64,000 bases of DNA from Hypoxylon rubiginosum (GCA_902806565.1 CADCXA010000004.1:148731-212730), one strand, 5' to 3'; positions 32,637 to 43,410 are shown, counted from the first letter of the stretch. The notes: generated by a model not told the origin, from the letters alone. A program made the numbers and translations.

Positions 32637-33502
32637 TTACCACGGAATGGTTTTCATCACCCCATTTTTAAATTCAAGCTGTGACCCTCCTTCATACTTA
32701 GTCTCGTCATCGGCGATCAGCTCAACAATGACCTCAGCGCCAAACTTTGGATCTAGGCCTGTATCTTTGAAGTTTGTCAGGGCAGTCTTTAGTAGACCAG
32801 GCGCCACGGAGTAGTAGTTTATATAGCCGTCGGGCTTCGTCTTAGGATACCAGCCAGCCTTTGCAATTCGATCAATTTACATTGCTTGAAGGTGTGCAGT
32901 GACGCCGTTGACACAGACTTTGGAAATACCGTATGGTGCGTAGCGGGTAATCTGTTGACTGAGATCTGTTGAGTGAGGGTGTTGTGAATACTGCCCAGAC
33001 CTGAGGTGATGTTGACCACTCGGGGCTTAGGTGCTTTCTGGAGAAGGCGAGCAAATGCAGTTGAGACGACGGCGACGGAAACTATGTTGACACTGCACAT
33101 CTCGTTGCAGCATCGGCGAAGCGTCGGGAGGCTGTAGTCGGGGATGATGGAAATAATGCCCGCGTTGTTTACAAGGACTATTTGGCAGTTAGGGTCTAAT
33201 GTTGATCCAATCTAGAACCCCCAATGGTTTCTGCGTGTTGACCTACCGTTAAGCTTTCTGTACTTTTCAGTAACATACTTGACCGCTGTCATGATTTGAT
33301 TATCGTTCGTAACGTCAAGCTGGAGAACGTCTATAGTAGCAGCGACCCCCTCTTGACGAAGCCGGCTCTTTGCATTGATGCCGGCCTCGATATCGCGACA
33401 GCATAGGATGAAAGTTGTGGAAGGCTCCCTAGCACCAGCGACGCTGAGGACCGCAAAGCCTAGGCCGCGATTCGCGCCGGTAACAAGAACTACTTTTGGC
33501 AT
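32637..33502 (-). pseudogene. Short-chain dehydrogenase/reductase, broken copy
   Basis: An NAD(P)-dependent SDR, probably of the C-factor/sniffer-like class, disabled by two lesions. Exon 1 (33502-33247) has the cofactor motif TGANRGLG and the Asp motif LQLDVTND. A 69-nt intron with a GTAGGT donor and CTAAC branch site follows. Exon 2 starts at 33177 with LVNNAGI and continues to VVNITSGLGSI. Near 32965-32985 the frame shifts by one base; the next frame holds the catalytic YGISK. At 32879-32877 an in-frame TAA interrupts, consistent with a CAA to TAA change, after which reading continues through DGYINYYSVAPGLLKT to a natural stop at 32637. Without the lesions the length would be typical for an SDR (about 265 residues). 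Confidence 0.85.
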
Positions 33503-33893
33503 AATGTATTGGAATGAAAACGCCTTTAAGGGAATACTGTTGAAGAAGTGAAAGAAACTTGGCCGAGGACATCATATAATAAGGGGGTGTGGGCTTAAGT
33601 ACAAAGTAATATTCATCCCTTGATATTTAGTCATATATCCGCATTTAAGGATTTATTAGCATTTGAGTAGGTACCTAGTCATTTATATAGGCATCATCAT
33701 TTATTATATCTGATATACACGAAATAAAAAAACCTAATTCAAATTTATAAAGTCGAGTAACACAGCTATTTTCTTGCCTACCTAAGAGGTCCGTATCAAA
33801 TGCTTATCCTCGCATGCTAGGAAATGAGAAATACGCAGGAAGTCCCTGGTTGCGTGCTAATGTGCATAAAGGGTGTTGACCTACTGAGGTCTT
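33503..33893. other. AT-richer spacer between relics
   Basis: About 390 bp between the SDR and P450 relics, with A/T-rich tracts and a GTACCTAG motif near 33670. Nothing coding is seen. Confidence 0.4.
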
Positions 33894-34158
33894 TTACTCC
33901 CTTGTAAATGTCTTTTGTCGAGCCCGGTCCTCCGACCCAACGAGCAACCTGAAGTCAAAATTCCATAGGAATCTCCCTATAATCAGACGCATCTCGTCAA
34001 ATGTCAAAGCTCGACCTAAGCAGGAACGGGGGCCTAGACTGAAAGGCTGGAATGCATTTCGCTTGTCATTGTAAAATTTGAATGATGGATTTTGCGTCGA
34101 GCATGAAAGCCAACGTTCTGGGACGAAATCATCTGACTGATGAAAGTTGTAAACTATT
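33894..34158 (-). pseudogene. Cytochrome P450 C-terminal fragment
   Basis: An open segment of about 87 codons reads continuously through the P450 PERF-type motif (DDFVPERWL), then FYNDKRNAFQPF and the heme-binding signature FSLGPRSCLG with its axial Cys, and the following L-helix (ALTFDEMRLIIGRFLWNFDF). It stops at TAA 33896-33894 before the last C-terminal strands. Upstream of about 34158 no I-helix or ExxR region could be found in any frame, so about 400 N-terminal residues are missing. It is a fragment and cannot make a working enzyme. Confidence 0.8.
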
Positions 34159-34318
34159 TTATATTAATGAGTGTATGCCTAATTTATATGTTGACAGTAA
34201 GGCTATCTACAGACCTAAGGTGCCTACTCGTGTCAGGCAAGGTGAGTGTCACTTAATTACCGGACAACGTCGATAATGCGCCAAAGCTTCATGTGAATTA
34301 ATACATAGGTACAGGTGT

Positions 34319-35253
34319 TTAAACATCCAAGAAACCATCTTTCTCTTCAAGCGGCTCCTCACTTAATTTGATATAATATAATTCCCGTCGATCTTGTTCG
34401 CGGAAGTCCATCCATGCTGTCAATAATAAGACCGTTGAGAAAATAGATATTAGGAGGCTTAGTGACCGGGACACCACCCATCGTCCACACCGAGAACCGC
34501 TCTCATCCAAAGCGACATGCGCGACCCCGACGCCCCACGTTTCCATGTTCAATACGTCCTCCCCGGGGTATATATTTTGTTTTCCTGTGGTAATGTAACC
34601 GGAAGGTCCCTCATCGAGCATGTGGTCGTCTGGTGACGTATAGAGGAAAGCAACGAATGCGAGGACAGAATTTGCCGAGAAGATCGTATACAGCATGTAT
34701 CTAAGCCAGAGTTTTGTCTGAGAGAAATGTCTTTTAGCATATAATACCCCAAGGACTTAAAAAGGGGGTTAGTTTGCTCCTACCCTTTTCAATTTGTGTC
34801 GTAGGACTAACATCGTTAGTGCCTCTAGTATCACGGAGACCACTATACTAAATGCCGAGCTTAATATTAACATGTCTTCTGTTGGCGTGTATAACTCCTT
34901 GAATTCCGACCAGAGCCATGATACACTGCTCTCTGTCCACATGGTGATCTGGCCACGAGGTGTTACCAGCCAGACTGTTAAGACGGCGACGGGCAGGATA
35001 ATTAACCCCCTAAGACGATTGGTAGGGTTCCTTTCTTTTGAGTTAAAAGTGATGGCGAGAATGGCGAGACTGACACGATCGAATTATTCGGCAGGTGGGT
35101 GAGCCGGTGGATATGACCGTTGGGAGCCTTAAATATATTGCTGGTGCCTTTGCTGAGACTCAGCAACGAAACTATCATCAACATTCGCTTCGAGCGTTCT
35201 TTATATGACGGCAATGAAATCGTATTTTTAGAACTATGTCGGACTATGAACAA
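34319..35253 (-). pseudogene. Multi-pass membrane protein, probably broken
   Basis: Three segments read as one small fungal integral membrane protein of unknown function. The 3' exon (to the stop at 34319) has helices at LYTIFSANSVLAFVAFLYTS and SLLISIFSTVLLLTAW. A middle exon (about 35060-34770) has LRGLIILPVAVLTVWLV and MLILSSAFSIVVSVILEA and ends at a GTAGGA donor, joining in phase to a CTCTCAG acceptor. The 5' segment begins with MLMIVSLLSLSKG (about 35180) but lies in a different frame, with a TAA in the middle frame and no GT/AG pair to join them, suggesting a frameshift near 35060-35085. A missed small intron could still rescue it. Confidence 0.45.
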
Positions 35254-36172
35254 TTAAGTCCTCTTGGCGTAGGAAGAATACAACTCTGGTGTGTTAGTTG
35301 CTTGGCGAGCATGGTAGGTTAATATATTCTGGTCATCTGATTAGCTACATATTGAAGCTGGTCTGGGGCGGCGGAGTAGGATTAGGTAAAGCGCAAGTAG
35401 GATTTAACGGTAGGATGGGACTGATATCATAGAATCATTGATAACTTGAACGTACTGAGGATATTATTATTAGCATTTGGGCTAGCATCCAATCTTACTT
35501 GTGAAATGGGATTGGGGACAACCATCCAGGTTAGGTACATGAGGAGGAATAAAAAGAGTATAGCGGAAAATTCTTGTAAACAATTTCGTCGACGATCTCC
35601 CTATATCGCTGCTATTCATGAAGTACGAAGTGGGATTTTGACATGCCTACTTCCTGTTTGCCTCTCAGCATAAGACTTATGCTAATGCTCAAAATGAGTT
35701 CCACTTAAATTTCCCAGTGTTACACACCCAAGTAATAGAAAAGGAATTGACAACCACCTACCTAAGCTCCTATATCGCGTTACTTCTCTGGAACACCAAC
35801 TCCAAGGCGTCCTAGTAATATGAAGGACTGACGCGCCACTTCCTACCTCGCATTTTACTACTTGTCTCGGGAGTCATCATGTAGCCATCATAAACGGCAT
35901 GTCACATATTTTACAGGGCAGTTGGCTCCATAGGTAGACAAGACCTTGTCCTCATGATAATTAACGATATTGGATACAATATAGCCCCTTGATTGACTTC
36001 CTTAGTTCATTGCCTGTGGTCGCCTCGAAACTAAGAGATTTGAATACACAGCCATGCTGAAGCGCGCCGATCTTCGCATATGCTAGGCAGAGAACACCAA
36101 AAGCCTCAAATTCCGGAGCTGTCACGCTAGTTGCTCTCCTTTCCATCTTCCAAAGTCTTGCGCGTTGTGGCT
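35254..36172. other. Gene-free stretch in the decayed zone
   Basis: About 920 bp with no supported gene. Open frames of about 75 codons at 35446 and 35961 have no motifs. Confidence 0.4.
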
Positions 36173-36661
36173 TTATAGCGACAGCCACGTTCCCCCCATT
36201 ATCAGGAAGATAGCGATCGATATGATAGGCATTGCGGCATCGCCAACATCGACACCGGGAGCGTCGAGGATTGGAAGGCCCAGCACAACACCCATGGAAA
36301 GATTCGTAGCAGCCCCGTCAATAGCAACCTGGGACAAGTTCCCGCATTGCTGGTTCAATTGGACGTCCATCATCAGAGACATTATCTTGGGCTTCTCGGT
36401 GTCGAGGATGTTGATAGCAGCAAAGGTGCCCATAGACGCAGAGCGGATGAAGGCTGCGCGATATGTCGAGTTCAAGGCGACGGTGGAGATGTTGGCTACC
36501 GTTGCGTAGTTCTGGCAGACCGGCGAGGCAGCCGCATTTGCGCTGGGGCTTTGTCGAGGAGCCAAAGCTTGGGCGGCATCGGCTTGAGCTACTGCGATGC
36601 CACAGATAGATAGCAGGAGGACGAGGAGGTTGAAGGGCGTGCGAAACATGGTGCGAGACAT
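36173..36661 (-). CDS. Small secreted or membrane-anchored protein, unknown
   Basis: A single-exon gene for 162 residues (158 if the second ATG at 36649 is used). The signal peptide is in FNLLVLLLSICGIAVAQA. The mature region has only two Cys (SPVCQNY and QQCGNL) and several N-x-S/T sites (ANISTV, NSTYR, NLSQV, NLSMG). The C terminus is hydrophobic (AAMPIISIAIFLIMGGTWLSL region) and could be a GPI signal or one membrane helix. It is intact among decayed neighbours, which suggests it is under constraint. No family is recognised. Confidence 0.7.
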   Translation of the reverse strand: MSRTMFRTPFNLLVLLLSICGIAVAQADAAQALAPRQSPSANAAASPVCQNYATVANISTVALNSTYRAAFIRSASMGTFAAINILDTEKPKIMSLMMDVQLNQQCGNLSQVAIDGAATNLSMGVVLGLPILDAPGVDVGDAAMPIISIAIFLIMGGTWLSL

Positions 36662-37517
36662 CTTGTCGGGAATATCAAAGGAGCGCAGTATTAAAAGTTG
36701 TCAAATGCTGTGGCCTGCCACAAAACACGATATCGTATATGAAAAATAAAAAGACGAAGCGAAGGCAAACGCGAAGAAGTCGACAAGTAGTAATTGCAGA
36801 GATCAACTCATGAAAAGAAGGGAAAAGAAGAAGAGAGTGTGAACCTACCTCTTGAGAATGCAGAGCCTACATAATGTCCTCGAACGATTGGTGAAAGGGG
36901 TCATTTGGAGTTTCGGACTAGGGGTGATCAAACGTGTCTGGTGCTAAGGTGCCGTAATCGTAACCGCCGGCTATCCGCCAGCCGATTTTCATTTTCCAGA
37001 TTCGTACTCGCTCACAGCTACACAGCCATACACCAAGCCACAAGGAGCCTGGCGCTTGGACGCAATCACGTATTTCGTCAATTATCCCACTGTCACCCTA
37101 CCAGATGTACATGCTAGCAGGAACAAAGTGCTACGGATGAAGGACAGACATAGCAAAGTCCGCCTTTCCCCATGGGGCTAGACTGATATTTCCAACTTGA
37201 CTATTATTTACCAGCAACCAGGGGCTGGTCTAATCACGTGACCATCCACATTGACGGCGAAGTTGAATAAAGGGGAGGAGGAAAAACCACATCTGTCAGG
37301 TAGGCAGTCGGATGCGAATCTCCTAGTGAATATATACCTACAGGTACTAGGCAGTTGCACACTTATTTTTAAGTTGATTTCTCAAATTTGGGAAGATATT
37401 TCCGAATGTACCTTTGTACCTATACCCCTATTCAACTTGAAAAGGGGGTACATATCTGGTGTTCATGATTTAATAAAAGTAGCTTGCGTGGTGCTCTTTG
37501 CTTCTTCAATTTACGTC
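36662..37517. other. Upstream region of the small secreted gene and spacer
   Basis: About 850 bp with the promoter of the gene at 36173-36661 in its left part. A possible leader intron border (AACCTACCT) lies near 36842. No other gene is supported. Confidence 0.4.
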
Positions 37518-37842
37518 CTAAATTGAAAACTCATTGATATATTCCGGATGTAGGGATATGACGTACCTCCATCTTAACAATTCGCGAATGTCGTAATGAT
37601 TAAAGAATGTGGTTATAGCTTTAGGTGTCTGAATAGGTCGGCCAACGCCGATTTTAAAATTGAGCCTGATGAGCAGTCTAGCCAAATGCCAAAGGAGCTG
37701 TCGAGAAATGTAGTTTCGTAACCGCACATAGCTTGTCAAACTACAAAGTCATACCTTCCATCACGGATTGGATGGCATGCAGCTGCTGGTTCGACGCGCT
37801 CGAGGACAAGCCAAACAAGACTGGAAGAAAGAGATAAGATTT
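37518..37842 (-). pseudogene. Unidentified gene fragment
   Basis: Two protein-like pieces are separated by an intron-like stretch. The 5' piece follows a good acceptor (TTTCTTCCAG, 37830-37821) and contains SSSASNQQLHAIQSVMEG. After a possible intron with a GTATGA donor and CGACAG acceptor, the 3' piece contains RLLIRLNFKIGVGRPIQTPK and RELLRWRYVIS and ends with a stop at 37518. Joining at these borders leaves the second piece one base out of frame, so it seems frameshifted. No start codon or upstream exon was found, and I do not recognise the family. Confidence 0.35.
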
Positions 37843-38139
37843 TGAATTCACTGCAAGCAACCTGACCATGATACATTAGATAGAAACCGTGACTGCCTAG
37901 GTGTTTTCACGCATGTTTGCGTAGTCACGGAAAAGATCATCACACGGGTGCGCTGAGTCTCAATTAGAGTATCACGGCAGCGATAGTTCAGAAACTCAGT
38001 TCTAAAGTGAAATAGTTTATAACAAGGCATTTAGCTTAACCTTGAATATGTTGAGCCTCCCTCTCTATCTCGATATATTATAAACACCAGCAGAGAACCG
38101 AAAACCTGTACGTATCTTCTCCCCAGCCTTGTCGACGGA

Positions 38140-38922
38140 ATGGAAAACACAAATAATTCATTTGTCGAATATCCGAATACCCACCCTAGGGTTGGCGAGG
38201 GATCGGGCTACCAAACCACTCGCGATGGCACGGCAGTTGAGCTGCAAAACGAAGAGGCTAGTTCGAGTTCGTACCCCGATCCACTCCTCTTCGTGAACGC
38301 ATACGAATGGACGGCGAACAATCTGCCTATTGGAATCTCTTTCGACTCCGAATATAGGATACCGACGCCTGAGTTCATGAGAGGTTGGACTTATGAACCT
38401 CCCGAGGAGATCCAAGAGGAAAACCAAGTTACGTATATGGGATCTCGCGGAACCGGATACGTTGCCCAACTAGTCGACCCTTCCGACGCCAACGGGAATG
38501 CCGAAGGGCTTCGTCGGTCAGGCCGTCACGCCATAGCCTCGAGGACTCCGTTTCCCAATGACAGACCACCCTGGGCGATGCTAGCAACAGACTTCAGAAG
38601 CATCAGTGCAATACCTGGGGATTTTATGCTATGGTGCCCTGGCTGTACGCGGGCTCTTCCAAGAGAGGGTTTTAGGATGGCCTTTATGGACCAGAATCCG
38701 GTGGAAACATGTATTATTTGCAGAAAGGGGCAAGCCGTGCTTCCAGACGGCTTGCTGATCTGCTGGAGTGACTACAAAGGCTGTGGAAGACTTCTTCCCG
38801 CCGGCAATTTCTCCGGTTCTCATACCCACGACACATTTACCGGAGTGTTCTGCCACGATTGTAGAGCTTTTGGACACAGCAGAGCACGATTGGAAGGACG
38901 ATACGTCAAAACAGGTGCCTAG
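38140..38922 (+). CDS. Unrecognised protein with four Cys pairs
   Basis: A single-exon gene for 260 residues. The N-terminal half (1-150) is acidic and low in structure. The C-terminal part has four regularly placed Cys pairs: C166-x2-C169 in WCPGCTRALPREGF, C191-x2-C194 in ETCIICRKGQ, C208-x6-C215 in CWSDYKGCGRLLPAGNF, and C238-x2-C241 in FCHDCRAFGHSRA. The repeated pattern of a Cys pair followed by a hydrophobic Leu-Pro-x-x-x-Phe segment suggests an internal duplication forming two zinc-binding ribbons. There is no signal peptide or membrane segment. A nuclear or protein-binding role would be a guess. It ends about 140 bp before the AT-rich tract. Confidence 0.75.
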   Translation: MENTNNSFVEYPNTHPRVGEGSGYQTTRDGTAVELQNEEASSSSYPDPLLFVNAYEWTANNLPIGISFDSEYRIPTPEFMRGWTYEPPEEIQEENQVTYMGSRGTGYVAQLVDPSDANGNAEGLRRSGRHAIASRTPFPNDRPPWAMLATDFRSISAIPGDFMLWCPGCTRALPREGFRMAFMDQNPVETCIICRKGQAVLPDGLLICWSDYKGCGRLLPAGNFSGSHTHDTFTGVFCHDCRAFGHSRARLEGRYVKTGA

Positions 38923-39297
38923 GACGACGGAGGGACAGGCCCGCCTGGGAAGAACATCGAGTTTTAATACATTTGGATTATTCCTTAGCAGAGTTAGCGT
39001 AGCGTTAAGTTGAGAAAGAAGATGTTCTATTTTTACATTTACCGATAAGGTCCCAAGTGAAGTCAGCCGCATAGTTAAGGCGAGCTAAAAACTAATATCA
39101 ACGACATTAATATTACTTAAAAATATAAAGATATATAAATAATACACTGGTTATAAATAAAAGTAAGTATTAATTTTAAGCGAAAAACGATTTTAAAGGT
39201 AAGATTTTAATTAAAAAGTTTTTAAAATTACGTAAAAAAATATAACGTTATTATATATTAAATAAAACTTTTAGTTTAATTTTTTAATTAATATTAT

Positions 39298-39430
39298 AAT
39301 AATAAAATTTTATAAATATAATTATAAAAAACTAAATATTTTAAATTAATTTTTTTATTATAAATATATTATAAATATTTTAATATTTAGTTTTTTATAA
39401 TTTAATTAATTAAAATTTTATTATTATTTT
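39298..39430. repeat. Imperfect palindrome in AT-rich DNA
   Basis: The left arm includes ATAAAAAACTAAATATT and the right arm includes its reverse complement AATATTTAGTTTTTTAT. Further matching sequence (AATAATAAAATTTTA and TAAAATTTTATTATT) lies outside them, giving arms of about 40 bp around a 40-bp centre. Confidence 0.7.
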
Positions 39431-39992
39431 TATTTTTTAATAATATAAATTAAATTTAAATAATAATTATTAAATTATTTTAATATAACGGTTTTTAAGT
39501 TTTAATAAATAAGTTTTTATTAATTGTTTTTTTTATATTTAAAAATAAATATATTATTTATATTTTAATTTATTTTTTTTACTTTTTTTATATTTTTATA
39601 AATATCTATAAATATTTAAATTTTTTTATTTTATTATTATTAATAAGTTTTTTATTTATAAGGAATTTATAATAAAAAAATATTTTATTTTATATTTTTA
39701 AAAAATAATTTTTTTATATATTATATTTATAAATAAGTTATTATTTTTTTATTTAACTTATTATAATTTATAAAAATATAAATTATTTTATAAAAATAAC
39801 ATGAAAATTATAAAATAAAAAACGTTTATATTTAAAAATATTTTTTTTATTATAACTTAATTATATATTAATTTTTTTTTTAATAAGTTTAATTTAAATT
39901 AATTATTTATATAAATTATAAATAAATTATTTAAAATATTATTAAATATTAAAATTAATTTTATATTTATTTATATATTTTATTTTATATAT

Positions 39993-40254
39993 ATTATAAT
40001 AAAGTAAAACTTTAATATTTTATAATTAAAAAAAGGTATTATAAGTAATAATAAATATAAAAGATATATTAAAAATATATTAATCGGTATAAATATTTAA
40101 TTAATATTAAAATATTATATATAATAAAAATAATATTTAAAAAAAAGTTATTTTAATATAATATTTAAATAAATTATATAATAAACTTAAATTATATATA
40201 ACTTAAAATATTATATAACATTTTAATATTTTAATATTTTAATTTTATTATAAC
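39993..40254. repeat. Direct repeat pair R1, copy 1
   Basis: About 262 bp that recur in the same orientation at 41273-41534, with scattered A/G and C/T differences. Shared landmarks include TATTATAAGTAATAATAAAT and ATTATATAATAAACTTAA. It could be one LTR of a short mutated element. Confidence 0.75.
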
Positions 40255-40305
40255 TTTTTTTTATAATAATAATAAGTTTTTATTAAATTAAAATTATATA
40301 AAACA

Positions 40306-40331
40306 AATAAATAAATAAATAAATAAATAAG
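40306..40331. repeat. AAAT microsatellite
   Basis: Six tandem AAAT units, followed directly by a GC-containing base pair (AAGCAA). Confidence 0.8.
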
Positions 40332-40407
40332 CAACTAAATATATAATTATTAAGCTTAAATAAGCTTTAAAAAAAAAAATTTTAAGATATATATACTAGT
40401 AATCTTT

Positions 40408-40500
40408 TTATAACTTTTTTTTTTATATTTAATACTTTATAACTTTTTTTTTTATATTTAATATTTTATAAATTTTTTTTTTATATTTAATATTTATATT
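40408..40500. repeat. About 30-bp unit repeated three times
   Basis: The unit TTATAACTTTTTTTTTTATA followed by TTTAATAC/TTTAATAT occurs three times head to tail with minor changes. Confidence 0.75.
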
Positions 40501-41272
40501 TTTTTATATGTAACTAACGTTTTAATTAATTTAATATTATTTTAAATCCTTTTTTTAAAACCTTAATATTTAAAACTTAACTTAAATTTAAACTTATAAA
40601 TTTAAACTTATAAATTTAAATTTAGATTTAAATTTAAACTTAAATTTAAACTTAAACTTAAAAAAGTAATTATATAAAACTTTTTAAACTTTAAAACTGT
40701 TATTTTATATTTAATTTTTATTTAATATTTTATTTAATATTTTAAGTATTTAATATTTTTATAATTAATATTTTAATAATTAAAGTTTTATAAGTTTTAA
40801 TTAATTAATATTTTATTTAATATTTTAATTAATATTTTATTTGGTATTTTACTTGGTATTTTACTTAATATTTTATAATTAGTATTTTATATAATTAAGG
40901 TTAAGATTTTATAAATTTTAATTAATTAGTATTTTATAATTAATATTTTATATAATTAATAAATATTATATATAACTAGTAATAATATATATAAGTTAAT
41001 TAATATTATATTAACTTAATTAATAAGTATTATAAGTAATTTTACTTATAAATATTAAAAGATTTTTTAATATATAGGTTTTAATATAATAAAAAAAAAA
41101 AAATAATAAAAAAAGATAAAAAGTTTTAAAATTTTTATATTTAAAAGCTTATAAAATCTATTTTAATTAATATAATAATAAGTTATTATATTAATTAAAA
41201 TAAATATAAAATAAATATAAGTAATTTTTTTAAAACTATAGTTATATAAATTTAAATTTAAGTTAAGTGTTA

Positions 41273-41534
41273 ATTATAATAAAATAAAATTTTAATATTT
41301 TATAATTAAAAAAAAAATATTATAAGTAATAATAAATATAAAAAATATATTAAAAATATATTAATTAATATAAATATTTAATTAATATTAAAATACTGTA
41401 TATAATAAAAGTAATATTTAAAAAAAAACTATTTTAATATAATATTTAAATAAATTATATAATAAACTTAAGTTATATATAGTTTAAAATATTATATAAT
41501 ATTTTAACATTTTAATATCTTAATTTTATTATAA
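41273..41534. repeat. Direct repeat pair R1, copy 2
   Basis: Second copy of the 262-bp repeat, 1280 bp downstream of the first. The differences between copies are mainly transitions, as expected if both decayed by RIP. Confidence 0.75.
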
Positions 41535-43165
41535 TATATATATATATAAATATTTAAATAAATAAATATCTATTAAAAAAAAAAGATTATTATTAAATAA
41601 ATTTTATTATTTTATAAATATATTATAAATAATTTATTAATAATTTAAAAATTATTATTCTTTTATTAATAAATTTTTAAGTTAATAAAACTAATATTAT
41701 ATTTAAATTTTATTTTAAAAATAATATAAAAATTATTTATATTAATTTATAAACTTAAAACATTAATAGTTAATAATTTTAAAATAAATTATAAAAATTA
41801 AAATTATTATTTTTATTAATTTTAAATAGTTTATATTTTTATTTTTAAATATTATAATTTTAATATTATATTTATTTTATAATTATAAAATTAAAATTTT
41901 ATAATATATATTTTAAAAATTTATATATTTATTTTTTAAATATTATAATATTAATATTATTTATGTTTTATAATTTATAATATATATATTTTATAAAATA
42001 TTTAAATTTTTAAAATTATTTATTATATTTATAATATTTTATAAAATATATATTATTATTATTAAATAATAAAATTATAAAATAATAAAACTATAAAATA
42101 ATAAAATTATATATAATAAATAATAAAATTATAAAATTAATTATAAAATTATATATAATATTAAAATTATAATATATAAAAAATAAAAATATAATTTATA
42201 TTATAAAGTTTTTATTTTATAATTATAAAATAAATATAATATTAAAATTATAATATTTTTTAATAAAAATATAAACCTTTTAAAATTAATAAAATTAATA
42301 GTTTTTAATTTTATAGTTTATTATTAATTTATATAAATTATATATATAATATATAAAATATTAATTTAAATAATATATAATAGTTTTTATTTATATAACC
42401 TTATAATTTTAATAGTAATTTAAAACCTAATAGATTTTTCTTTTATTTTTTTTAAAAAAAAAAAAAGTTTTAAAACCCTTTTTTTTTCCTTTAAACCCCC
42501 CACTTTTTCCCGCTTTTTTTTTTTTTAATTAGTTTTTATTTTTTTTTTATAAAATATATATAAGTTAATATATAATTAAGGTTTTATTTTTTTATTTAAG
42601 CGGCGGGTTTTTATAAAAAAAAAACATAATATAATAATTTTTATAAATATAAAACCTTTTATATTAAAACAATATAATAAAAACTTAAGTTTTAAATTTA
42701 AATTTTTAATTTTTTAATTAAAATTCCTTTTTTATATATATAAATTATAATGTTTTTAAATTATTATTTTTTAATTTATTTTATTATAATAATTTTTTAA
42801 TATTATAATTTTATATATATAATTTTATAATATAATATAATTTTAATTTAATAATAATAATAATTATAGTTTTTTTTTAAAAATCTGTTTTATTATACCG
42901 TTTTTTTTATTTAAAATATAAAGTTTATTTAAAATTTAAATTTAAATTTTTTTTATTTTACTTTATTTTATATAAGTAATTTTTTAATTTATATAAATTT
43001 TTTTTTTTTTACTTTTTTTCTTATTTTTTTTAAACGTTATATAACGTTATAACGTTATAAATATTTATAAAATATTTATATTTAATAAATTATTTTTTAA
43101 TTAAAAAGCCTTATAAGCTCGCACCTTTTTTTTTATTTAAGACTGTTTTTTTTACTTATATAACA

Positions 43166-43410
43166 AGATTTTTTCTAAAGCTCGGGCACTCGGGCACTCG
43201 GGTATATATGTATTTTACCCGAAATCTTAGTAAAATATCCCGAGAGAGCTTAACGGCGGCTAACAAAAGGCTAAGCTGCTATGTAATACTAAGGGAGCTG
43301 ACAAATAACATAAGCAAACAAAAAGAAGTGATATCCTCGTCGAGGTAAGTCTCATTCATTTTCTCCACGTACCGGAAGTGCTCATAAAAATTAGGTACTG
43401 AACCGCTACG
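43166..43410. promoter_or_regulatory. Left part of the normal-GC island
   Basis: Normal composition resumes at about 43166-43190 with a tandem CTCGGGCA/CTCGGGCACTCGGG sequence and a hairpin-like pair CGGGTA...TACCCG (43199-43221). The 190 bp that follow precede the regulator start codon and may be its former promoter. Confidence 0.5.

Larger units (their letters stand above)
39060..43165. repeat. AT-rich, RIP-like block (left part)
   Basis: Composition switches within about 100 bp from ordinary to nearly all A and T. CpA and TpG are almost absent and TpA is very frequent, the signature of repeat-induced point mutation. No open frame of note is present. Inside are a palindrome (about 39298-39430), a 262-bp direct repeat pair (39993-40254 and 41273-41534), short tandem arrays between 40300 and 40960, and GC-richer scraps near 42470-42610. 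It is most likely a mutated transposon cluster. Confidence 0.85.

Noticed and set aside
32877..32898. A tiny intron that would remove the in-frame TAA of the SDR gene
   Set aside because: The only GT...AG pair spans about 22 nt, far below the 48-nt minimum seen in this window, and would not repair the separate frameshift.
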